A DNA stretch of 10,860 nucleotides from an uncultured Clostridium sp. (lineage in GTDB: Bacteria; Bacillota; Clostridia; TANB77; CAG-508), in contig USQY01000053.1 of NCBI GenBank assembly GCA_900557045.1, positions 1 through 10,860 of the forward strand, read 5' to 3'. Positions within the stretch are counted from its first letter, which is position 1; every line of letters starts with the position of its first letter. The translations under genes were made by a program, and so were the position numbers. Below are positions 1 to 5,083 of this stretch, one piece after another. The notes beneath the pieces were generated by a model that saw nothing but the letters and a program-made list of their open reading frames with translations, did not search any database and was not told the DNA's origin.

Positions 1-362
1 ATGTTTTTATTACTTGATAGTTTTTCTTTATGTTTATACATTTCTTTTTTTTCTTTAAGATATTTTGAATCATCACGAGTTACTTTTTTAGAAGCTTGTT
101 TTGGTTTCATTTTATCTTTTGAATCACTTACATCAAGTTTTTTTATTATCTCTTTATTTAATTCTTCTTCCTCTTCTACTTCTTCTTCAATTTCTTCTTT
201 TATTTCTTCAAAAGAAGATGTTTCATTATCTAATAAAATAATATCTTCTTCAGTAAGTAAATCATCTTCATTATTTACTTTTATATTTAAAGAATTACAT
301 ATTTTTATTATTTGGTCTACAGTAAGATTAACATCATTTGCATATTCTAATACACTCATCAT
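1..362 (-). CDS. infB: Translation initiation factor IF-2, N-terminal part (runs off the left edge)
   Basis: IF-2 is the GTPase that brings initiator tRNA to the ribosome. Only the first 120 codons are visible and no stop occurs before the edge. Residues 1-46 (MMSVLEYANDVNLTVDQIIK onward) look like the small helical IF2_N domain, which is usually built around an 'LA..LN.s...ii..l..lgi.v' pattern. This is followed by an acidic Glu-rich stretch (about residues 50-72) and then a Lys-rich stretch, the usual poorly conserved linker before the G domain, which lies outside the window. Two ATGs are adjacent (360-362 and 357-359). The upstream one is chosen because GGAGG at 373-377 sits 10 nt before it. 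The gene starts 19 nt after the nusA-ylxR stop, so it is co-transcribed. The call rests on the N-domain pattern plus the conserved nusA-infB order; the diagnostic GTPase motifs are not seen. Confidence 0.82.
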   Translation of the reverse strand, partial: MMSVLEYANDVNLTVDQIIKICNSLNIKVNNEDDLLTEEDIILLDNETSSFEEIKEEIEEEVEEEEELNKEIIKKLDVSDSKDKMKPKQASKKVTRDDSKYLKEKKEMYKHKEKLSSNKN

Positions 363-381
363 TATAATCAAACCTCCTTTT

Positions 382-1704
382 TTATTTTATTATTTCTTTT
401 AAATTATCATATAGTTCATCCTTTATTTCCATTTCTAAATGACGTTCTAAAACTTTTGATTTTCTTGCTTTTTCTATTACTTCAAGATCTTTTTTTAAAT
501 AAGCTCCACGACCATTAACTTTCCCTGTTAAATCTATAACTATTTCATTAAGTGGTGTTTTAACTATTCTTATTAAATCTTTTTTATCACATTTTTCATG
601 TGATACAACACATGTTCTTTGTGGTACTTTTTTTACTTTCATACTAATACCCATTTCTTTAGCTTGTTCTGTTGTTTTAACATCAATTTTAAATCTTGTT
701 AAACGTGAAGCAAGCCTAACATTTTGTCCTTTTTTACCTAAAGCAAGTGAAAAATCTTCACCATCTGCAATTGCTAATGCTTCTTGTTTATTAGAATCAA
801 GGATAAACACTTTTATATTTTTAGCAGGGCTTAATGCGTTTGTTATAAATTTTTCTTTATCTTCATCATATTTTACTATATCAAGTTTTTCACCATTAAG
901 TTCTTTTATTATGTTACTAATTCTTTTACCTTTTTCTCCAATACAGCATCCAATTGGATCTATATTAGCATAACTACTATAAACTGCAACTTTACTTCTT
1001 ACTCCTGGTTCACGAGCAACACTATAAATCATAATAGAACCATCTGCAAGTTCTGGTATTTCAAGTTCAAATAATCTTTTTACAAAATTATAATGCTTTC
1101 TTGATAATTTAATAAGTGTTCCTTTTGAATCTAATTCGACTTTTGTTACATATGCTTTAACAACACTACCCATTTCAAGTTTTTCATCCCCAATTAATTC
1201 AGATTTTGGTAAAATGCCATTTACTCTTCCTAAATTAATATAATAATTTCCTTCATCTTCTAAATCACATACACCTGAAATTATTTCTCCTTCTTTATTT
1301 GAAAACTCATCAATAATACTGTTTCTTTCTGCTTCGCGAATCTTTTGAATTAATAATTGTTTAGCACTTGAAGTTGCTACACGACCAAAATCTCCTGGAT
1401 CTACTTCTTCATATATTTTATCACCAACATTTTTTGTTTTATCAATTTTTAAAGCATCTTTAAGTAAAATTTGACTATCAATATCTTCTTCTTCATTTAT
1501 TTCACTTACAACAGTTTGATATGAATATATTTTAATATCTCCTGTTCCTTTATCAATTTTAACTTCTACGTTTTGTTTTCCTCCAGAATGTTTCTTATAA
1601 GCATTTGCTAAAGATTGTTCCATACTTTCAAAAATATAATTTCTATCAATATGTTTTTCTTTTTCTAACATATCAACAGCTTTTAAAAATTCTTTACCAT
1701 TCAT
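382..1704 (-). CDS. nusA: Transcription factor NusA fused in frame to a C-terminal YlxR (DUF448) domain
   Basis: NusA binds RNA polymerase and nascent RNA and controls pausing, termination and antitermination. In the 440-residue product the order is: RNAP-binding N domain (about 1-125), S1 domain (about 135-200), KH1 (about 205-275, with GEKGKRI at 256-262 after the SVAREPGVRSKV segment at 228-239) and KH2 (about 280-350, with GKKGQNVRLASRL at 323-335). NusA homology ends at about residue 353 (IDVKTTEQAKEMGI). Without a stop the frame enters a complete YlxR domain, residues 358-440, with RTCVVSHEKC at 363-372 and GRGAYL at 398-403. B. subtilis encodes YlxR as a separate gene just after nusA. 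The start at 1704 is preferred over an ATG at 1734, because the latter lies inside rimP while AGAGG at 1713-1717 is 8 nt before 1704. The start follows the rimP stop by 1 nt. The acidic tail of B. subtilis NusA is missing, replaced by YlxR. Confidence 0.93.
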   Translation of the reverse strand: MNGKEFLKAVDMLEKEKHIDRNYIFESMEQSLANAYKKHSGGKQNVEVKIDKGTGDIKIYSYQTVVSEINEEEDIDSQILLKDALKIDKTKNVGDKIYEEVDPGDFGRVATSSAKQLLIQKIREAERNSIIDEFSNKEGEIISGVCDLEDEGNYYINLGRVNGILPKSELIGDEKLEMGSVVKAYVTKVELDSKGTLIKLSRKHYNFVKRLFELEIPELADGSIMIYSVAREPGVRSKVAVYSSYANIDPIGCCIGEKGKRISNIIKELNGEKLDIVKYDEDKEKFITNALSPAKNIKVFILDSNKQEALAIADGEDFSLALGKKGQNVRLASRLTRFKIDVKTTEQAKEMGISMKVKKVPQRTCVVSHEKCDKKDLIRIVKTPLNEIVIDLTGKVNGRGAYLKKDLEVIEKARKSKVLERHLEMEIKDELYDNLKEIIK

Positions 1705-1705
1705 C

Positions 1706-1966
1706 TTAATTACCTCTTTCCTTAGATGATACATCTAATACATATTGTTCTTTTATTACATCATTTTCATCAATTATTGGTGATATAATGTGTGTTGCTT
1801 CCACTACTTTATTAAGATCAACAACATCATTATTTAATGACTCTAATGTTATAAATAAAGTATTAGGCTTTGCCTTTTGATACTTTATTTCATATACAGT
1901 TAATCCTATTTTATTAAGTGGTTCTTCAATTAATAATTTAATATTTTTTATAATAAACACCTCCAT
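1706..1966 (-). CDS. rimP: Ribosome maturation factor RimP, N-terminal domain only
   Basis: RimP helps assemble the 30S subunit. Usual family members have about 150 residues: an N-terminal alpha/beta domain and a C-terminal SH3-like domain. This product is at most 86 residues. It has the N-domain pattern (LIEEPLNKIGLTVYEIKY at 12-29, then LFITLES, DLNKVVEATHIISPIIDE and a YVLDVSS segment at 74-80, matching the family's 'yxLEVSSPG') and stops 6 residues later. The whole C-terminal domain is absent, and nusA starts 1 nt after the stop, so there is no room for a remnant. It is first in the rimP-nusA-infB operon. The given start is the only ATG, but GGAGG (1960-1964) overlaps it. A start at ATT (1952-1954) or ATA (1949-1951), 5 and 8 nt after the GGAGG, would be better placed and closer to the usual RimP N-terminus. 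Family call is good; the start is uncertain. Confidence 0.8.
   Translation of the reverse strand: MEVFIIKNIKLLIEEPLNKIGLTVYEIKYQKAKPNTLFITLESLNNDVVDLNKVVEATHIISPIIDENDVIKEQYVLDVSSKERGN
1960..1964 (-). promoter_or_regulatory. Ribosome binding site of rimP overlapping the only ATG
   Basis: GGAGG uses the G of the ATG at 1964-1966 as its first base. A ribosome bound here would naturally initiate 5-8 nt downstream, at ATT or ATA. No other Shine-Dalgarno lies at proper distance before the ATG; the nearest purine run (AAAGGAG, about 1996-2002) is about 30 nt upstream, across a hairpin. Confidence 0.6.
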
Positions 1967-1977
1967 ATAAATATAAA

Positions 1978-1997
1978 AGATGGAACAAATTCCATCT
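1978..1997 (-). promoter_or_regulatory. Hairpin in the rimP 5' leader
   Basis: A perfect 8-bp inverted repeat (AGATGGAA / TTCCATCT) with a 4-nt loop lies in the transcribed leader, between the predicted start of transcription near 2013 and the rimP ribosome binding site, whose first base is 13 nt downstream. The following bases are T-rich (TTTATATTTATA) but not a clean U-run, so it is a weak terminator at best. It may affect translation initiation of rimP. Confidence 0.45.
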
Positions 1998-2019
1998 CCT
2001 TTCTTTTTATTACATGCTA

Positions 2020-2048
2020 ATTATAACAAATTTATAACCATATTTCAA
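2020..2048 (-). promoter_or_regulatory. Sigma-A-type promoter of the rimP-nusA-infB operon
   Basis: On the minus strand the -35 is TTGAAA (2043-2048), then a 17-bp spacer, then a perfect -10 TATAAT (2020-2025) preceded by TGT (extended -10). Transcription should start near 2013, giving a leader of about 50-60 nt. The operon therefore does not depend on read-through from rpsG. Confidence 0.8.
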
Positions 2049-2107
2049 CTATTTTATTTTAATTTCTTTATAAAACAACCTATTTATAATAATTTATTTA
2101 TATAGTA

Positions 2108-2173
2108 AGACAAGTTTGTAAAATACATTTACTTTCACATAATAATATATGAAAATCTGTTTCAAATTTGTCT
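2108..2173. repeat. Nested inverted repeats in the rpsG-rimP gap
   Basis: The 311-bp gap 1967-2277 has no convincing gene. Besides the promoter and leader hairpin it holds two nested inverted repeats. The outer arms are 2108-2118 and 2163-2173 (10 of 11 Watson-Crick pairs). The inner arms are 2133-2141 and 2146-2154 (8 of 9 Watson-Crick pairs, 4-nt loop). On the minus-strand RNA the inner stem is closed by a G-U pair; on the plus strand the outer one is. It could be the 3' end structure of the rpsL-rpsG mRNA, but it lacks a U-tract. In such AT-rich DNA chance is possible. Confidence 0.4.
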
Positions 2174-2277
2174 AATTTTCATAACAATATTTTGGTTTTA
2201 CTAGATTTACTATTTTATACATTTTGTATCTAATACACAATACTAAACTTATAACTACAACAAAACACAAAATACTA

Positions 2278-2748
2278 TTAGAATTTATAATGAGCGAAAG
2301 CTTTGTTAGCTTCTGCCATTCTATGCATATCTTCTTTCTTCTTAAATGCTCCACCATTTCCAGCAACAGCATCTAATATTTCACCAGCTAATTTTTCAGA
2401 CATAGTTTTTTCATGTCTATTTCTAGCATAAATTACTAACCATCTTAATCCTAATGTTTGTCTTCTTTCTGGTCTAATTTCGATTGGCACTTGGTATGTA
2501 GCACCACCAATTCTTCTAGCTTTAACCTCTAAAACTGGCATTACATTATTAAGTGCAGCCTCAAATACTTCTAAAGCATCTTTTTGCTCTTTTTCTTTTA
2601 TGATATCAAATGCATCATAAACTATTTTTTGAGCAACTGTTTTCTTACCATCAAGCATAACATTGTTTATTAATTTTGTAACAACTTTGCTATTGTATAT
2701 TGGATCTGGTAATACTTCTCTTTTTGCTATATATCCTTTTCTTGGCAC
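2278..2748 (-). CDS. rpsG: 30S ribosomal protein S7
   Basis: S7 (uS7) nucleates assembly of the 30S head by binding the 3' domain of 16S rRNA and lines the E site. The 156-residue product is full length for bacterial S7. It begins MPRKGYIAKREVLPDPIYNS and contains the highly conserved segment ARRIGGATYQVPIEIRPERR at 77-96, followed by LRWL at 101-104. The start is GTG (2746-2748): CCA-AGA-AAA follows as in other S7 genes, and AAGGAGG ends 8 nt upstream. It is the second gene after rpsL, separated by 162 bp instead of the short spacer common in Firmicutes. fusA and tuf, which usually follow in the str operon, are absent; a new promoter and rimP come next. Confidence 0.98.
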   Translation of the reverse strand: MPRKGYIAKREVLPDPIYNSKVVTKLINNVMLDGKKTVAQKIVYDAFDIIKEKEQKDALEVFEAALNNVMPVLEVKARRIGGATYQVPIEIRPERRQTLGLRWLVIYARNRHEKTMSEKLAGEILDAVAGNGGAFKKKEDMHRMAEANKAFAHYKF

Positions 2749-2772
2749 TATTCTTCCCTCCTTTTAATGATT

Positions 2773-2866
2773 TGATACTTATTTCCTCAGGTATCATAAG
2801 GTACTCTGAAAAACCCTCACAGTTTTCCCGTATAGCGCTATAATCTATTATTAATTTAAGTACCTT
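2773..2866 (-). promoter_or_regulatory. Structured rpsL-rpsG spacer, candidate cis-regulatory RNA
   Basis: In the 162-bp spacer a perfect 8-bp inverted repeat (AAGGTACT at 2859-2866 against AGTACCTT at 2798-2805) encloses about 53 nt. That interior contains a perfect 12-bp palindrome TATAGCGCTATA (2831-2842) and a smaller GAAAAC/GGTTTTTC pairing. Downstream is a second repeat, TGATAC/GTATCA (2791-2796 with 2773-2778), ending 12 nt before the rpsG Shine-Dalgarno. A second self-complement (AATTTAAG/CTTAAATT, 2853-2871) competes with the first stem. In E. coli, S7 represses its own operon by binding the rpsL-rpsG spacer, so a similar role is possible. No known RNA family was recognised. Confidence 0.5.
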
Positions 2867-2910
2867 AAATTAGTAAGTTATTAGCACTATTTTTTTACTA
2901 AATTTGAATC

Positions 2911-3324
2911 CTATTTTTTAGGTTTCTTTGCTCCGTATTTAGATCTAGCTTGCATTCTGTCTTTAACACCAGCTGTATCTAATGTACCTCTTATAATATG
3001 GTATCTAACACCAGGTAAATCTTTTACCCTTCCACCTCTTATTAAAACAACACTGTGTTCTTGTAAGTTATGTCCAATACCTGGAATATAAGAAGTAACT
3101 TCATACCCGTTTGAAAGTCTAACTCTGGCTACTTTTCTTAAAGCTGAGTTTGGTTTCTTTGGTGTAACTGTTTTAACAACTGTACAAACACCTCTTTTTT
3201 GTGGAGCTCTTTTATTTGTTGCTCTTTTTTTCATTGAGTTATAACCATGTTGTAAAGCTGGTGATTTTGATTTTGTTACTCCAGTTTGTCTTCCTTTTCT
3301 TACTAATTGATTAATTGTTGGCAC
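2911..3324 (-). CDS. rpsL: 30S ribosomal protein S12
   Basis: S12 (uS12) sits at the decoding centre and takes part in tRNA selection. The 137-residue product is complete, starting MPTINQLVRKGRQTG. It carries the extra N-terminal segment of the long Firmicutes form (about residues 22-41) and the invariant TPKKPNSALRK at 54-64 and RGGRVKDLPGVRYH at 96-109. Lys56 and Lys101, equivalent to E. coli K43 and K88, are wild type, so no classical streptomycin-resistance change is present. Asp102 is the residue that is methylthiolated in many bacteria. The start is GTG (3322-3324); AGGAGGTG lies at 3333-3340. The stop is TAG. It is the first gene of an rpsL-rpsG unit with its own promoter, not downstream of rpoBC as usual. 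Confidence 0.98.
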   Translation of the reverse strand: MPTINQLVRKGRQTGVTKSKSPALQHGYNSMKKRATNKRAPQKRGVCTVVKTVTPKKPNSALRKVARVRLSNGYEVTSYIPGIGHNLQEHSVVLIRGGRVKDLPGVRYHIIRGTLDTAGVKDRMQARSKYGAKKPKK

Positions 3325-3352
3325 TTAAATTTCACCTCCTATAATAAAATAA

Positions 3353-3400
3353 TAAACCGTTAGGGAACTGCCAGTTTTGGCAATTTTATCTAACGGTTTA
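3353..3400 (-). promoter_or_regulatory. Large hairpin at the 5' end of the rpsL mRNA
   Basis: An 11-bp perfect inverted repeat (TAAACCGTTAG / CTAACGGTTTA, 3353-3363 with 3390-3400) surrounds an inner 5-bp hairpin (TGCCA / TGGCA, 3369-3373 with 3378-3382, loop 4 nt). It lies immediately after the promoter -10, so the mRNA begins within or beside the 5' arm. The 3' arm is followed by TTATTTTATTATA and then the rpsL ribosome binding site. It could be a leader regulator, an attenuator, a 5' stabilising stem or a DNA operator. No known leader family was recognised. Confidence 0.7.
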
Positions 3401-3401
3401 T

Positions 3402-3430
3402 ATTGTATCATTTTTATTAATAAAAGTCAA
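3402..3430 (-). promoter_or_regulatory. Sigma-A-type promoter of rpsL-rpsG
   Basis: The minus strand has TTGACT (3425-3430), a 17-bp spacer and TACAAT (3402-3407) preceded by TGA, giving an extended -10. Transcription should start at about 3394-3398, leaving a leader of about 70 nt. No terminator is seen between the coiled-coil gene and this promoter. Confidence 0.85.
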
Positions 3431-3460
3431 TGGTTTCAGGTGGTTATTTTGATATTTTTA

Positions 3461-4804
3461 TTATCTTTCATTAACCTTTTCTGTATTTCTTTTTTTATTA
3501 CCATTGTTTGAATGTTTTTCTTTCATCTCATCATATTGTTTTTTATAATCATCATCAACTCTCAACCTTAAAGCTTCTATAAAAGCATCTTTTGAATCTT
3601 GTTTAACATCTTTATCTTTTCCCTTTTCTGGTTCTATTTTTTGTGTTTCTACTTTTTCACTTTCAAGTTCTATATTTTCAAGTTCTATATTTCCAACTAC
3701 CACTTCTCCACTCCATTTTGTATCTGTTGTAATTTTATTTTTAAAAGGTTTTAAACTTTTTATAGCATTAACAATTCTTTTAAAAATGTTGGCTTTTTCA
3801 ACCTTCATTAAAGATTTTTCAGTTTCTTTCTTTTCTCCCTCTGTTTTCTCTTCTTTTACTTCTTCTTGATCTTTAATTTTTTCAGTTTCTATTTTTTCTT
3901 GATTTTCATTTTTTTCTTGTTCGGTTTTATTACTTGTATAACATTTTCCATCTTTAACTGTTCTTCTATTTATTTCATCCCAATCCTTATTAACAAATAA
4001 AGTTTTCCATGCTAAATCGCATTTACTTATTGCTCCAATGAGTGTTTTCATTTCTTTGTCACAATTTTGAATTATTTCTTTTAATTTGTTCACTTCACTC
4101 ATTTTTTCTTGAAATTCTTTTTTTATGTTATTAACTACATTTTCTTTTTGTTTTAAATCCTTTTCAGCTTTATTTAATTGAATGCGTTTATTGGTTAATT
4201 CTTTAACATAATTTTTGGATTTATCCATTATATTTATTTTTGACTGCTTTTCTAAATAAACCAACTCTTTCTTTAATTTTTTTACAGTTTCCTTCTGAGT
4301 ATTTAAAATTTCTTTACTTGTTCCTAATCTATCATTAATGTTTTTTATAGATTGATTTACCACTTCTAAATTATGTTTTGTTAACTGTGTTTTAATATTA
4401 ACATTGCTTACTTTCTTTTCTAATGTTACTTTATATTTTTTAATTTTTTCTATTTGATTTTTGTTTTTTATATATCCTTTTATATTTTCTTTTCTCTTTA
4501 AATTTTTATTTCTTTTTTCTTCTAACATTGTTTTTTCTTTGTTAATAGTTGCTATCTTTTTTCTTTCATCAAGTGCATTTTGCATAATTTTATTTTTTCG
4601 TTCTTCATTTTTTTCTTTTTTTGATTTTTCTATCAATTTAGTTATAGATGCTTTTTTCCCAATTATTTGTTTATTATAACTTTCAATTTTTCGACTAAGA
4701 ACCTCTATTTCATCTTCTAATTTTTTATCATAATTGTCTAAATTTCCGTTTTTACTAAATTCATTATTGATTTCATCATATATTTCATTTAATTTTGTTT
4801 TCAT
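3461..4804 (-). CDS. Lys/Glu-rich coiled-coil protein of unknown function
   Basis: I do not recognise this 447-residue protein. It has no signal peptide or membrane segment and is dominated by Lys, Glu, Asn and Ile with heptad-like spacing. Residues 25-255 look like long, nearly continuous coiled coil. A small non-coil patch with Cys and Trp follows (CDLAWKTLFVNKDWDEINRR, 262-281). Residues 290-335 are a low-complexity Glu/Lys linker, 336-360 a basic possibly amphipathic segment, and 370-382 a short duplication (NIELENIELE) whose DNA is also directly repeated. The C-terminus is charged. The start at 4804 is chosen over an ATG at 4825 because GGGAG lies 6 nt upstream and inside the longer frame. 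It has its own consensus promoter and sits alone between trmFO and rpsL. A cytoplasmic structural or scaffold role is a guess. The reading frame itself is secure. Confidence 0.85.
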   Translation of the reverse strand: MKTKLNEIYDEINNEFSKNGNLDNYDKKLEDEIEVLSRKIESYNKQIIGKKASITKLIEKSKKEKNEERKNKIMQNALDERKKIATINKEKTMLEEKRNKNLKRKENIKGYIKNKNQIEKIKKYKVTLEKKVSNVNIKTQLTKHNLEVVNQSIKNINDRLGTSKEILNTQKETVKKLKKELVYLEKQSKINIMDKSKNYVKELTNKRIQLNKAEKDLKQKENVVNNIKKEFQEKMSEVNKLKEIIQNCDKEMKTLIGAISKCDLAWKTLFVNKDWDEINRRTVKDGKCYTSNKTEQEKNENQEKIETEKIKDQEEVKEEKTEGEKKETEKSLMKVEKANIFKRIVNAIKSLKPFKNKITTDTKWSGEVVVGNIELENIELESEKVETQKIEPEKGKDKDVKQDSKDAFIEALRLRVDDDYKKQYDEMKEKHSNNGNKKRNTEKVNER

Positions 4805-4836
4805 ACAAATCTCCCTTTCATACACTATATATGCTT

Positions 4837-4865
4837 ATTATAACATTTTAGCCACATTATGTCAA
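4837..4865 (-). promoter_or_regulatory. Perfect-consensus sigma-A promoter of the coiled-coil gene
   Basis: The minus strand has TTGACA (4860-4865), a 17-bp spacer and TATAAT (4837-4842) preceded by TGT. Both hexamers match consensus exactly and the -10 is extended. Transcription should start near 4830, with a leader of about 25 nt. It predicts high constitutive expression. Confidence 0.9.
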
Positions 4866-4892
4866 TTTTTTTACAAATACCAACCTTCCTCG

Positions 4893-5046
4893 GAGAAAGA
4901 AATTTTTACTTTTGAAAAAATAAAGCTCCGACCTGAGCCCTTAAACTTCCAACCCAAGTCATTATCGTAACAAATCCAATCAACCCAGCACACACTCTAC
5001 CGCGTTTGAAGGAGTTTATTTTTTCAAAAGTAAAAAATTTTTTCTC
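4893..5046. repeat. Long inverted-repeat element (MITE-like or structured RNA)
   Basis: Arms of 37 nt (4893-4929) and 36 nt (5011-5046) are complementary except for two mismatches and one bulged base. The innermost part (TTTTTACTTTTG, AAAAAATAAA and CTCC) is perfect apart from the bulge. They enclose an 81-nt core (4930-5010) of about 46% GC, much richer than its surroundings, with nearly all G on the minus strand. There is no reading frame of note and no clear target-site duplication. It fills most of the 279-bp gap between trmFO and the coiled-coil gene. It may be a small non-autonomous transposable element, a 3' structure of the trmFO transcript that also ends transcription, or a non-coding RNA. 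Confidence 0.65.
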
Positions 5047-5083
5047 TCGGCACTCACAAAAAAATCATCCCCAAATCCACCAA

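Noticed and set aside
385..645. A separate ylxR gene starting at an internal ATG near 642 or 654
   Set aside because: No Shine-Dalgarno lies before these ATGs, and the NusA frame runs through them without a stop. A fusion is simpler.
1934..1982. A leader peptide starting at ATG 1980-1982 ahead of rimP
   Set aside because: The purine-rich AAAGGAG abuts the ATG with no spacing, and the frame is only about 15 codons with no meaningful pattern.
2172..2372. A 66-residue minus-strand frame overlapping the 3' end of rpsG
   Set aside because: It reads rpsG in the wrong frame and has no ribosome binding site.
2911..3324. Streptomycin-resistance substitutions in S12
   Set aside because: Both relevant lysines (residues 56 and 101) are unchanged.
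4461..4679. Hydrophobic plus-strand reading frame inside the coiled-coil gene
   Set aside because: It is the complement of Lys/Glu-rich codons, which read as Phe/Leu/Ile/Ser; no ribosome binding site or promoter. The plus-strand frames at 1-402, 6147-6449 and 8307-8582 are rejected in the same way.
4990..5025. T-box-like element on the plus strand because of ACCGCG (4999-5004) followed by GGAGT and a T-run
   Set aside because: The rest of the T-box consensus and specifier stem are absent, and no plus-strand gene follows.
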